Source: Carya illinoinensis
Taxonomy: Eukaryota > Streptophyta > Magnoliopsida > Fagales > Juglandaceae
Length of the DNA: 64,000 nt
Assembly (NCBI RefSeq): GCF_018687715.1
Contig: NC_056753.1
Location: 12,074,501 to 12,138,500, forward strand
Reading direction: 5' to 3'
Translations under genes and position numbers: made by a program
Notes under the pieces: model-generated
The model's input: the letters and a program-made list of their open reading frames with translations, nothing else
The model's database searches: none
What the model was told of the DNA's origin: nothing
Shown here: positions 12,149 through 23,985 of the stretch, piece after piece
Layout of the letters: each line of letters begins with the position of its first letter
How positions within the stretch are numbered: position 1 is the stretch's first letter

Positions 12149-12590
12149 CAGGGTAAGTGAGCGACATTATATTAATTGGTTCACATCCCAAATTCTAGCA
12201 GAATTTGGCAATAGCATCTATTTAGGCAGTGACTTCTCTTGTACTTGCAGGTGGAGAGATTTCTATTGTTTAAGCACTTCTTGCTGAATTACCTACGCAA
12301 TTTTTAACCTTCATGCGGACCAGGGATATCCAACCAATTTCTTGATAATGTAAACTGTACATATGAAATTTTTAATCTATATAGTCGGCTCACCTTCATT
12401 TAGGCCACCATGGTTTTCAGGATGTTAGTGAGTGGCCTTCTTTATATTACTAGAAAGGATAATGTTATATATGGGCAATGTACATCTCGGCCTTACAAAG
12501 AAGCCATTTGCCAATTAGATATAGACGGCCTCACGTTCCTTGGTTTGACCCTTATGGGCTTGTTTATTTTTATTTTTATTTTTTATTTTT

Positions 12591-12740
12591 ATAGAAGAGA
12601 TCCCATTAAAATAAATTTAGAAATTGACTTAATTTTATATAATATGTTAGATCTACTTTATAATTAAAGTAGTTTTACAATCTAACGTACTACATTAATC
12701 TACGTCAGTTTGTAAATTTATTTTGATGGAATCTCTATAT
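12591..12740. mobile_element. Fold-back MITE, about 150 bp
   Basis: The left end atagaagagatcccattaa and the inverse of the right end (atatagagattccatcaa) match over about 37 bp and share aaaataaattta. The centre continues as gttagatc...atctaac, so nearly the whole unit folds back on itself. No clear target duplication. It lies in the BONZAI-derived part of the hAT. Confidence 0.7.
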
Positions 12741-13496
12741 GGCTAAAGCATTTTTTTTTAATATATATTATTATTTGCTAAACTTTTTCCTGGGTAGGAA
12801 GCAATGCTAAGGCCCTAAAAATGGAAATAAAGCCTGGCTGTGGGGCTATTGTATACCAATGCTAAGTCTTGAATGATGTATAGTAATGACCTGCTGATTG
12901 ATACAATCTTTGGAATTCATTAAAATTCAGGATCAAGAAATTTATTGATAGTTTTTTATAAAATCTTAGTATTTGATAGGACAAAAAAAAGGAGGCACGT
13001 TTAGTTTTCCATTGAGGCATATTATAAATATGCGCTTGACAGAGAGTTATTCAAGCATTTTTGTATATTTTAAGAATAATATGCAAAAATTCTGATATTG
13101 TTAAGTTCTAAATCATTCATAATTAAAATGTGATAGAGATTTTGAGAATTAATCTGGTAACTTAAGAATGACTCTGCCTCTTCCATTTTACTTAGCACTC
13201 ACCAAATAAAGATTTATTTACATATCCAGATGATGCATGGGTTTCCCATTTATCAGTATTTTGATGGATTATTGAATAAATGTAGTCTGAAGTAACTTTA
13301 AACTCGAACCCATTACAACGCTGCATCACATCACCCATTACAAACGGGTTCATTACACCAGCAGAAAAAAACATAATATATACCACAAAATACTAAACTC
13401 AGAACATCAAACACAAACCCAAGCGAATATCAAACACAAATCCAAACAGACCCAAGCGAAAATCAAACACAAATCTAGAAAAAAAAGAATCCAACT

Positions 13497-13501
<5 letters not shown>
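12741..13501. other. hAT interior, nothing recognised
   Basis: AT-rich sequence of the hAT element without recognisable coding, RNA or repeat content. A 64-codon minus-strand frame at 13192-13386 has no family features. Confidence 0.5.

Positions 13502-13545
<44 letters not shown>
13502..13545. repeat. (GA)n microsatellite
   Basis: About 22 GA units inside the right end of the hAT, followed by a degenerate GA-rich tract (13600-13750). It resembles the (AG)n near the right end of the hAT-like element at 1-2196. Confidence 0.95.
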
Positions 13546-13548
<3 letters not shown>

Positions 13549-13922
13549 ACATACTGTAGGTTTCGTAATCGCACGGCTAGGGTTTTGGATTCAACAAATT
13601 TGAGAGTTGAGAGACGAGAGACGAGTGTTGAGAGAAGAGGATTCGAGAGACTTGAGATTTGAGAGATGAGTGACGAGAGATGGACAGAGTTGAGAACTTG
13701 AGAGAGTTTGAAGAAGTGAAAAGGATTCGAGAGAGTGACTCAGAGATGGCGGCAGAGGAAAATGAAATCAACCTAGCAGGAAGACGGTGTTGTTTTCGGA
13801 AGAGAAAAAAAAGTGTATAACCTAGTTACGGATTCCATAACTAGGTTATAAAACCGGTGTAATCCTGGCGGATAACCTCCCGAATTCCAGATTTTCAGAC
13901 CGGACTGAAAAAAATCCCATCC

Positions 13923-13937
13923 GGATGAACACCTCTA
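13923..13937 (-). repeat. hAT terminal inverted repeat, right
   Basis: ggatgaacacctcta; the inverse of the left end. Followed by target duplication copy ctttcctt (13938-13945), one mismatch from the left copy. Confidence 0.88.
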
Positions 13938-16894
13938 CTTTCCTTCCTCTCCCCTCGGCCCATGCACAGCCCCCTCGCCCACTATAGCCAACCTCTTCTC
14001 TCATGCCTCCACCAACCACCCAGCCTCACCACTGACCACCACCGAGTCCCCCATCCCTGGTGACCTTCCCCACCCCAGCCTACACCCTCGCGGCCTTGCA
14101 CTTTCTCTCTTCGTAGCATGCATGAAACCCATACGGGTTTCTCCTCCATGTGCCGTAGTGGCGCAACCCCACACCAATGCACCACCTCTCAGTGCAACTT
14201 CTGGTGACCCCAACCACCCATAGCCCCGATCCATCCCTCATGCACGCCCTCTTTCTCACTGGTTCTCCCTCACGCATGGCCCAAATCTGCCACCAGGGCG
14301 CCACCCACCGCCACCACCTACCTCCACGACACTGCCTCAGCCCACCATGGCTAGCCAACAGCCTCGTAGCTCTTCCCCTACATTTCCCTATTTTGAAACC
14401 CACGGCCCAGCACCTTAAATGCATGGTGCCGCCGTGCTCTGCCACCATAAGCCTCCTTGGCCTTCCCTAGCCCATCCCAAAGCCCAAACCACCACTTTAT
14501 ATAGTGGACAACCATCATACATGATGGATAGCCACTGTACGCGATGTTAACCACCACCCACGAAATACCCACTATGTCGGCCACCCTCCACAATCAAGTT
14601 AAACCCACCATAGCCTAGATCTAGTCAAGAAACCCTAGATCTGACCTTCCAAAGTAGCCCCATTCCATGGTCACATAAGTGAGCACGACAGAGCAGTTAC
14701 TGCTCAAGTTAGTGGCTTTCGATGCCATTGGACTTGCCGGACAGTGAGCATTGCATGGGTTATCCCTGACGATGGTATAACTCTCTTTCCCTCATTATTT
14801 AAGTTAGTTATGTAGTTGGATGTTGTGGACTGTGCTGTGAAGATTGGGTGTGAAGTATGTGTTGTAGTGGTTATGTGGCATAGCATAATGTGAAGGGAGT
14901 ACACGTGGCGTATACTCCACATTTTGTAGCGATGCACCGTGTGGTGTACGTTGTAGTGGTGGTGTGACTATGTCGTAGTGATGGGTGTCACGATGTAGTT
15001 GGGAAGGAGTCCTATCATGTCAAGTGTTAGGATGAACTTGTAAAGGGCCGAGAAGTAGAGAAAGTCTTGCCGACCGGGTTAGAGTAGAAGTTGGTATGAA
15101 AGAATGGAGCTTGTTTACACAAGTGGGCGTTCAATGGATTATATGTTGATCTTAGGTGATAAAATGGAGTAAAGTACGTGTGTAATCTAGTTAGACACAT
15201 GTGCTGAACAGATTTACCATATATAATGGATAATCTGTCCTAAGCATGGGTACAAAATGTTTAAGCCTTAAAGTTGGCTTAAAGTTATGTGGCATGCATG
15301 GATGGGAATGAGGATGAAGTGTGGGCTAGGATGTAGGAAGGAAGTGACTTGTGTATGGACTAGGATTGGGATGCATGACTTAGTTAGTTCAAGTATTGCA
15401 TCAGGATGTGGTTGATAGGAAAAGTAAGATGAAGGTACTAGTGTCTTAACCCTAAGGTGAATCATGAAGATTCACTTTAAAGGATAAGACCACAAAGTAG
15501 AATGCTGAGTTTAGAAAAGGTGAACCGCATGGGTTCCAGAAAGAGGAAACGTGATAAGGAAGACATGGAAGACGGGATAGAAGGAGAGTGTGTCTAAGTG
15601 AAATATAGTCTGTATTTCTAGTTTAGTTGCTTATGCACTAGATGGAGAATGATGTTGAGGTTGTGTATGCATGCAGGTTTCCATCTGACATGCACATAAA
15701 TGGACTGCATGAAATAAGTATAGCATGGAGTTCAGGTAAGTATTATGTTCATACTCTTCTAGAGTTTTCTAAAGTGATATGAAATGAAAATAAAATGCTT
15801 TTCCTTTACGATGTTTTACGAAATGAAATGAACAACGTTTTACAAAAGTATGCTAAGTATAACGTTTAAAGGTATATGTATGTAATGGCCTTTCTTGACA
15901 GCCCCTTTTCATGCACCCCAAAGTATTAAGTGTATGCATGTGAATGGATGGTATACGTAGTAAGTATTGTATGTATTTTCATGAAATGAAATGGGAGGCT
16001 TATGCCTTATGCTTTAAGCGATTCTTTAAATGATGTGAAGAAAGTGTTTTAATTGTCTCTATGAACTGATGCTTTAAAGATGCCATGAACTAATATTTTA
16101 AATGATGCCTTGAAAAATGATGTTTAAGCTCATACTTTTAAATGACGTTTACGAATGAATGAACTAAAAAAAATGAAAGAAAAGAAACGGAATTGTAGGG
16201 ATGGTGGTAAGTCTAGCCTATGATTCCCTCCTATAGTGTAAATTGTAGGAATGATGGTAAGTCCCACCTATGATTCCCACCTACAGTGCAAACTGTAGGG
16301 ATGGTGGTAAGCTCCATATGTGATTCCCGCCTATAGTGACTGAATGAAGGAAAGTTCTAATATATGAAAGTACGCAACAGTCATATGAATGAATGAATGG
16401 GCCAAAGGAAAGTGATAAGAAAATGTATGTGTGCTTAGAAATAAAGGCATGAGGCGTGGGGAAATGTTTTATGAAAGAAAATCCTTTTTAAGAAAAACCC
16501 CACCTCGTAATGTTTTAAATGAACAAATGTCTTGCTATAGTATGTATGGAGTGATGAATACATGACTGAAAACTTATGTTGCTATATTTTGACTGTATGA
16601 AGTAATGCTTATGAGTCATCGACTCATTTTAGTTTTTATGTATTCCCCTTCTAGGAACAAAATGAATAAAAGGCGTCAGGACGGACATGGCCCAAAGGGG
16701 TAGAGCACGGAAGCCTAGGCATATGTTTTGTATAATGGACTTTTAATTTTAAAGTTTAATGTTTTCTGTTGTAACTCTCTTTATTTTAAGAAGCACATTT
16801 TATTTTAAACATGGAGTCTTTTGTATCCTGGGTAGGAAAGGAAAAAGTTTTAAAAATCATTTTCTAAAAGTCTCACCATTTGGACGGGCGTTAC
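13938..16894 (+). mobile_element. 4-kb LTR-like repeat, copy 1, main part
   Basis: Non-coding sequence homologous to the reverse complement of copy 2 (30358 to about 33800). Shared landmarks include the 'ggatagccactgtacgc' block (14527), the 'cttatgcactagatgg' block (15628), 'catactcttctagagttttc' (15751) and the end 'tggacgggcgttaca' at 16894. The next five bases are ctgct. The left target duplication is lost with the region before 2197. Open frames in the GC-rich 14000-14470 stretch have no protein features. Confidence 0.75.
16194..16340. repeat. Three tandem 50-bp repeats
   Basis: Units start at 16194, 16244 and 16294 with tgtaggratgrtggtaag and share 'tgattccc.cctayagtg'. They lie inside copy 1 of the LTR-like repeat and are not evident in copy 2. 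Confidence 0.88.
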
Positions 16895-18102
16895 ACTGCT
16901 ATCCGCCCATGTCTGAGCAATTCTAGCCCTTTAATATTGTAACTTGTTCTCCCAAGGATTTACTATAGCAGCAACAATTTCAAAAGGTACATATAGGTGT
17001 TCATGCCAAATAAGAGGAGTGATCTAGTTTCCCTTAATTTAGCAACTTAACAAATCAAGATATGATTTGAAATTTTCAAACATGTGAGTCTTTTTGGATC
17101 AATGTGCAATTAAGCTATTCATCGATGAACTTGACAAGATGTAAGTGATGAGAGAGTGGATAAGGGAGAAAAATGGATCAAAGACTACAAGTAATAAAGG
17201 GATGATTTGGTGCGGTGTTAGGAGGAGAAAGAAGGAGGAGGAAGGAACAATTAAGGAACATGATCAGATTGAACATATCATTTATGTGCACTTCTCCAAA
17301 GAAAGGGTGATTGACATGACATTATAGTAGCTAATATATTTCTTTTTTAAACCTAGTTCCCATTTCATTGTGATTAATTACTTATTATGAATAGGGTGTC
17401 ATGTATATTGCATTACTTTTCTAATTTTGATGAAATACTTACAACAACCAAGTCGTGTGTATTACGCATTGATAGTTCATCAAAAAATCTATAATTGTTA
17501 AGTTTGAATAGATTTTAAAAAGAAAATGATAAATTAACAAATCTTTTACAACTATGGAGTTATAAAATAGTTGTAGAAAAGTTTTATATGTATCATTACC
17601 TCATTAAAAATTCTTCTTCCTTCTTTAAATGTCCAAATGATCCAAGCTAAGGAGTTTTAAGGTTCTTTGCTCGCTTAGGTTACCATTTCGGTCCCATCTC
17701 CAAGCTAAGGAGGTTGATTCACCATATTAGCTATGAAGAAGCTATTTCCAATTACATATAACAATGTTTATCACCAAACATAGTAAAACTGTAAGTGAAC
17801 ACCTTGTTTCAAGTTTGAGCAAAATGAATAATTACTCATAACCAACTATATACATAACAAGCTATTATCACAATCATCAAATATGTTCATGGAAACTGAA
17901 TATATCTAATGAAATAGACAATCTAACAACCTTCTTAGGGTGCCAAAATTGAATAATAATACAAGTATATAACATATTCAATCAAGTTAAAGCACCTTTG
18001 TTGCCAATGAGGATTAATATAAAGAAGACTAATTACACTAAAAAAGAAAATGATGTATGATACCGAGAAACTTGTGAGTGAGACCACCGGATCTGCTTCT
18101 TA
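16895..18102. other. Intergenic, nothing recognised
   Basis: AT-rich. A 60-codon plus-strand frame (17145-17327) is Lys/Glu-rich with no family features. The word ccaagctaaggag occurs twice (17642, 17700). Confidence 0.5.
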
Positions 18103-21100
18103 CCATTTTTCGTCACTTGCATTTGAAGACTGTGTTGGTGTTGGATATGACTTATTTACTCTAGCACAACTTTTCTCCAGAGGTGGTCCATAAAGAATTG
18201 GATCTCCTTCATAGCTACTTTTCTCAAATGTCCAAAACTGTGCTTGTACATTTGGAACTTTCCTGATAAATTGTCATGAGCCACATTGAATACCTCAAGA
18301 AAGTTTAGATCAATCAATGATGAAGGGATTTTTCCCCTCAGATTATTGCGTGAGAAGTCTAAGCTTTCCAAGAAAGCCAAGTTTGAGAATGTTTATGGAA
18401 TGGAACCAATCAACTGATTGTAAGATAACTTCAAAGCATTCATTGAAGACATTTGTCCTAGTTTTGGGATGCCACCCTGTAAGCTTGTTGCAAGACAATT
18501 CCAATCCATACATGTATGCAAGGACATAGCCCTTATATGAGAGTGACCTATATTTAGATGTTACAACTATAGGTCCCTTAACTTCTACATCAGCATATTC
18601 TCTATAGTCATAATATTCAACATGCTTCTCTAGGAACCTTTTAGATGAGTAAGCTCCTTGCCCTAACCAGATTGAATTAGTTTTTCTTGAAAAAAATGAA
18701 GAGTTAACAACACTTATCTTCCCAAAAAATATATTACTTAAGCATCTTGTTATAGTCTTAGAAAATGAGTTCTTAGAATGATCTGTCATGCTTATCATCC
18801 TTAACCAACACAACTAACTCGAACTCATCCCACTGAAATGATTGCCACCCATCAAAAGTACTTATAAGTTGTAAAGTTTGTTGATTTCATCAAAGATGCT
18901 ACTGGAAAAGTTGTTACCTTTAATTTCCAATGTCACAAGAGGTGAGGAATTTAAAAGAGCTTTTGGTAATGATCTTGTGAGTTTGTTCCCTTGCAAATAT
19001 AGGTTGTCTAGACTTGGTAGATATGGGCAAGAAGCTAAAGATCCCGAAAACAAGTTATAAGAAAAGTCTATAATTCTTCGTGCACTTAGTCCACATGGAA
19101 TTTGATCATAAAAAAGATTATTAGTCACGGAAAGAGTCCACAAATATATTTCCAAACCATCGAGGGATTGTACATGAATGTCATTATTGTTGACATCTAT
19201 ATACAATAGTGATGACGTTGAATTAGGTATTGATACAATACTAGTGAATTGATTGTCAGTCATAAGCAAAAACTCAAAGAATGGTGACTTGAACTGCTCT
19301 AAGAAAATCTCACCATTAAAGTTGTTCTAACCAAGTTTCAAAATTTGCAATAGCGTGTCGTTGGTGACCAATTCTTTGGGACCTCACCTGAGAATTTATT
19401 GAAGGAAAAATCCAATACTTCCAAATAAATCATGTCACTAATTAAGGATGGAAGATTACCTTCAAAATTAATCTATAAAAGGTTTAGATACTTTACATTT
19501 GGCCATATCCTTTAATTGTCTTCTTTAAGTTTTCCATCCAAGTGATTTTCTAAGATTTCCATCCAAGAAATGTGCATGGGGTGATATAGTGGCAAATGCA
19601 ACTGGCCCACAAAAGAGTCATCATGTAGATCTAGAATTTGTAATTTGGTATTGTTTTCAACCAACAAATTCGGGAAGCTTCCTTTCAACTTATTTCGAGA
19701 GAGATTAACAACTCCCAATTTGTTCTGTTGAACCCAAGATTTTAAGCTTCTTATAATTATATTTCTACACATGGATTTTGATGATAACAAATGAATTCAA
19801 GTATAAAGGAGTCTCAAGTTTAAGTTGTTTACACAATGGAACTAAGCATATCAATGAACCAAGCATGAGCAAGACAAATAACAAGCTCACAATTAAAGCT
19901 CATAGAGTAATTTTGTAAATCTCTTGATAAATTTTGAAATTGGATTAAGGTTCAAAATTAATCTTTTCTCATAAAACATTAAAATACATTGTCTACATGT
20001 GTATGATATTTTTTAAGATTAAATTTGAATTTTTGAAAGATAATTGATTGTAATTCGTCACATGTGCATGACATGATTAAAAGTTTGAATTTTAAAATTT
20101 TGAAAGATGATTGATTATCATCTTTCACATGCGCATGTTTTGTCTGAATATTTTCAAAAGTGATTTTTGCTCTTTTTGACATATGCAAAAAGTAGATTTT
20201 GTTTGAAAATTTTGAAAAGTAAATAATACTCCTTTTGTTATATGCAAAAAGTAAAAAGATTAGGTTTAAATATTTTGAAAAATGAATGATGTTATATTTG
20301 ACAATTGCAAAAAGGAGAAACTTTTATTTGAATTTTTTGAAAAATGAATTATGTTGTCTTTGACATGTGAATCTTTTCAAATTTGAAAATGAAATTTCAT
20401 ATGCCTATAAATAACTCAATTGAAATCTTTAAAAATATAACAACAAGAGCATACAACATTCATTCAAAACTTTCAATCTCTTTTCTCTAAGCATTGAGCC
20501 TTAACCCTTGTTTATTTTGAGAGAGATATAGTTTGCATTGTATTATTCTTATTTCACTCATTGAGGAGAATTCTCTGATAACCTACCCACTATCAGCTCT
20601 TGTTTCAATCAAAAGATGTGTATAACCCATATGAGTGTAGAAGGTATTCTACACAGGGAATAGTTGAATCACCAAGTGTAAAACGATTGCTAGTGTAGAG
20701 GGTGTTCTACATAGATTTTTTGAGAGGGGTTGCTTAAAAGTATAATAGATTTCTATCTCCACCTGAAAGAGATTGAATAGTGAATTTGGAAATCTTCAAG
20801 GGCTAGCTTAAGGCGAGAACATAGGCAGTGGAGCTGAACCTCGTTAACATACTGAGTTTGTTTCTCTCTTACTTTTACTCTTTATATTTATTGACTATTT
20901 CATTTTTGTTCATATTTTACATTGTATATTTGATTTATAATTGCTAATTTTTAAATACAACCTAATTCACCTCTACTTTTGTGTTAGTCATTTGGGCAAC
21001 ACGTTCTAATCAAGAAGAAATCCTGGTATATTGTCGATAAGTTTGTTGAGATTGCAGTTAGGCAGTTCAATGACCTTTAACTAAAACAAAGGGGCCCAAT

Positions 21101-21428
21101 CCATGGAATTTTCGATTTGTATCTCAAGATTATTGTTTTGGTTGATGAATCGAATAATTTCAAGCTTAGAGTGATTGGCAAATAACTTGAACAAGAATAG
21201 ACTCTCAAATTGATTGCAACTAAAATCAATGTACTTGAGAGATTTTGAGCTGGCTACCACATATGAGGATAGATTTCCACTGAATTGGTTCTTAGAAATA
21301 TCAAATAATCTAAGAGATGTCATATTTTTCATGCATGAAGGAAGGATCCCCTCAAATTGATTATGAGATAGATCTAACTCCTCAAGCTTATTCATTGCAC
21401 ACAATTCTGTAGAAATTAAAAATAGCAT
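18103..21428 (-). pseudogene. Receptor-like protein (extracellular LRR) pseudogene
   Basis: Minus-strand LRR segments follow the order of plant RLPs (RLP1/9/13-15 style): ELDLSHNQFEGILPS and LRLFDISKNQFSGN (21428-21081), then LPNCNLNKLIDNIPGFLLD (to about 20991). After an inserted LTR come GVVNLSRNKLKGSFPN (19790-19512), DFSYNLFSG and LEIKGNNFSSSI (19269-18862), YMYGLELSCNKLTG, and [18 protein letters not shown] (18380-18156). The end, in a shifted frame near 18240, reads [17 protein letters not shown], the capping motif of these proteins. Signal peptide, N-terminal LRRs and the transmembrane segment are not seen. An AAATGG|GTAAG-type donor near 18103 suggests a missing last exon. Multiple stops and frameshifts. 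RLPs act at the plasma membrane in immunity or development. Confidence 0.87.
19746..20990 (-). mobile_element. Solo LTR, Sirevirus/Maximus copia-like, inside the RLP
   Basis: The RLP frame breaks between NVLP (near 20995) and SWVQQNK (near 19740), positions that adjoin in the family. The intervening 1.25 kb carries 'gattttgatgataacaaatg' near its start. It also has the block around 20800-20850 (caagggctagcttaagg ... gtggagctgaacctcgtt) and a 'caacctaattcacctctac' tail, all of which I associate with Sirevirus LTRs. Orientation and exact ends are uncertain. A candidate CA end is at 20990, and no clean 5-bp duplication could be read. Internal degenerate repeats of the type 'ttgaaaagt/atgcaaaaagta' occupy 20030-20360. 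Confidence 0.6.
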
Positions 21429-21619
21429 CAGTATTGCTTATGGAAGATTGAAAAAATGATTGGCATATTGTTGTGATACAAAATGGAAAACAAGGGCAAT
21501 AACTCAAAATTAACCATTCTCTTGTATTTTTTTTTCTTTGTTATATTCCTAGTTAATTACACACCATTAGGCTAATGCCAACAAAATGTAAATAAGCTTC
21601 TTTAACCCATAAGAAAACA

Positions 21620-22606
21620 GGATGTACAACTTTGACATTCCCAAAATATATGGCAAGTTGTTACAAGGTTCCTCACATAGTTGGTTATTCACACATTATA
21701 GGTTTCCAGAATTCTATCTAATTAATCCATTCACTAAGGCTCAAATTCGAGTACCACCTGTGGACACCTTTCCTGATGTATTGTGGTATCGTCCAAATAT
21801 GATTGATGAAAAATATTTCATTTTTAGAGAAAGATTATATCTTCTAAACCTCCAATTGTAAAATCTGCAAGTATTGCCTACTTTCCATGTGGTTTTATTC
21901 GTAAGATTGTCTTGTCGGCTAGCCCAACTTCCAATGAGTACATAGCCATGGCGATATATGGTGAGTTTACATAGTTGACTTTCTACAGAAGTGGGGATAA
22001 GAAGCGGACTTGTTACCATAGAAATGATCTGGAAGAGCCAGATTTTTTATTTTGATATCATATCCCATGAGGGTAAATTCAATGTATTAAATGGGAGAGG
22101 AGAAATTTGGGTTGGTGACGGTTCGTCCTTACCAAAGATATTGACACGGCTTGCACCATCATTTCCTCCAAGGAGTCTTCTCAACCACTGTTGATTGGTG
22201 AGAATGACATCTAGCGATTTTTCGCTCCTTAACAAGAGTCCCATATTTAAAAGAATTTCTCATAATCCAAAGCTTCTTCACTACAGAATGACTCATTTTC
22301 GGACGTTTTAAGTTTGATAAAAAAGAGTTGAAATGGAGTAAGATAGCAAGTATAGGAAATAATGCATTTTTCATAGGAACAATTAGCTCATTATCTTTTT
22401 CATCCCAAAATCTCCCTATAGGTTGGAGAGGTAATTGTATTTATTTTACATATGCCTACACCAAAGGGCATCAAGAAGGAATTATAGGTTGCTATGACAA
22501 CGGAGTGTACAACTTAGAGGACAAAAGTATTGAGCCTTTGTCGGGGTTTGTATCTTATTCATTGTTCGTATGGATACCACCAATTGGGGTCACTCCGAAT
22601 CTGTAG
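21620..22606 (+). pseudogene. DUF295 / SKIP23-type F-box relative, pseudogene
   Basis: The plus strand reads NFDIPKIYGKLLQGSSHSWL and YLINPFTKAQIRVPPVDTFP (21622-21860), then in other frames FIRKIVLSASPTSNEYIAMAIYGE (about 21895-21970) and a damaged middle part. It ends with WSKIASIGNNAFFIGT, RGNCIYFTYAY and GVYNLEDKSIEPL (22328-22606). These are the conserved blocks of the DUF295 (KIB1-4) beta-propeller region. The F-box that normally precedes it, where the family binds SCF ubiquitin ligases, is absent, as is any start context. At least three frame changes and several stops. Confidence 0.82.
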
Positions 22607-22834
22607 GGATCATATAGTTTCAAATTAAGTGATTGGAACATATATTTGATATATATATATTTGATAATATTGTGGCAAAAAATCTAAACTAGTTTAATTC
22701 CATTGCAATTTTTAGGCCGTACTTAATATTTCTATGACTTTTTTAGGATCAAGAGCTTCTTAATATTTCTGTGATATTGTATATATGATGAGATAATTTA
22801 GGACTTTAAGAAACCCTAGTGCCGTCGGTCTCCC

Positions 22835-22985
22835 TCTCAAACTTTCTCCTCCTTCTCCTCTCTCCTTCCCCCTTTCATTCCCCCCTTTCTCCATCTCTCT
22901 TTTCTCTTCCTTTCCCCCTTTCCTTCCCTCCTTTCTCCATCCCTCCTTCTCTTCTCCCTCTCATTTCCTCCATTCTCTTATTTTC
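22835..22985. repeat. CT-rich low-complexity tract
   Basis: Repeated words such as 'ctccttcccccttt' and 'cattcccccctttctcc' make an imperfect pyrimidine array. Around it (22607-24334) I see no gene. Confidence 0.8.
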
Positions 22986-23839
22986 TTAATTTATTTTGTT
23001 TCCTTCAAGGCTGAAAAGACTAATCTATAGTCCTCCAGCACCTCTTGTAAAGCACGAGCAGGACAATATACTTCATAGGTTGATCATTTGGGAAGATAAT
23101 GGTGGATCACCAAAACACCCCTTCCAGCAACTTCTCTCGCCATCAGATCGTTTAGATCTGATGTTTATGACTGATTTCGAAGTCTACTGGAGTAGATCTA
23201 GACTGTAATTTTTCTTTTTCACATTCGTATGTATTTGGTTTTTGACCTAGAAATCCAAGCATAAGTTTCCAACAAAGCTAGTAGATTTTATTTCAAAATG
23301 AAAGAGGTTCAACGTTATGGTATATATATTATACAGGATCAAATAAACGAATGACCAATTTCTAATGTTGATTATTTGTCTAGCATGCATCTAATTTCCT
23401 TTTTGGTGCATTGGATGATTTTAAGTTGACAATATGCATATAATTCCCTTCATGTACATATACATGAAGCTGGTTAGCGAAACGAATAATGTTAGCTACA
23501 AGTCCCAAATAGATAATTCTTACACAAATCATTTGTAAAAGAGTGGGTCTCCCTAATAAAAAAACATTTTTTTTTATACTTTTTTAAGATTGGGTCCATT
23601 TTTTTATAAGATCGCTTCAATGGATTTTGTAAATGGACAAGAGATCATGATTGGGGGCATTGGTGATGTGATTCACTAGTGGTACGTTTCTTTAGATTTG
23701 AGCATCCAAAATGGCGATGACGACTTCTAGCTAGTGAATCTCCTTGCAGTATTATGTTGTCCATTCGATGTGCTTGAACACTCAGCTCATTACTGCTGAG
23801 AGTGCTGCTTTTGCCTTCACACACTGATTGATCATAAAT

Positions 23840-23985
23840 GAAGTAAATGATGGATTATTAAGTGTGCTCTCAAGTTTTGTTGACTTGGTGATTCATCATC
23901 AAGTGTGTAAATGATGGATTATTAAGTGTGCTCTCAAGTTTTGTTCACTTGGTGCTCTCAAGTAAATGATGGATTATTAACTGAC
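23840..23985. repeat. Short tandem duplication (about 55-64 bp unit)
   Basis: taaatgatggattattaa begins at 23844, 23908 and 23963. The first two units extend through 'gtgctctcaagttttgtt'. Non-coding, of recent appearance given the near identity. Confidence 0.85.

Larger units (their letters stand above)
7226..12335 (+). pseudogene. Captured BONZAI/copine exons, split by copia insertion
   Basis: On the plus strand, 7226-7323 encodes ILDVNKGERLESSTGR followed by VASRDIVQFVPFQDVQ. After the copia element, the restored splice donor (g|gtaagtg at 12153) leads through an intron to the acceptor cttgcag (12244-12250). From 12251 the sequence reads GEISIV, a stop, then ALLAELPTQFLTFMRTRDIQP. This is the end of the copine/vWA domain of BONZAI (BON1/BON3) calcium-dependent membrane proteins, which restrain plant immunity. 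A Gln codon has become TAA inside the second exon. The C2 domains are missing. It lies in the hAT but on the opposite strand to the other captures. Confidence 0.8.
2389..13937. mobile_element. hAT-superfamily DNA transposon with captured gene fragments
   Basis: Ends are taggggtgttcatc at 2389 and its imperfect inverse gatgaacacctcta ending at 13937. The flanks are 8-bp near-identical target duplications, ctttcctc (2381-2388) and ctttcctt (13938-13945), the size typical of hAT. Subterminal sequence on both sides is rich in 'cggattc/aacccag' type words. Inside are a degraded BED/hAT transposase on the minus strand, several host exon fragments (3019-4738 on minus, 7226-12335 on plus), and a copia element inserted later. 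At 11.5 kb, 4.8 kb of which is copia, it is long for a hAT. The stops in the transposase mean it is not autonomous now. Segments 2404-3018 and 6925-7225 show nothing recognisable. Confidence 0.88.

Noticed and set aside
14001..14593. Several overlapping frames in the GC-rich part of copy 1
   Set aside because: Low-complexity, on both strands, and not conserved in the aligned part of copy 2.
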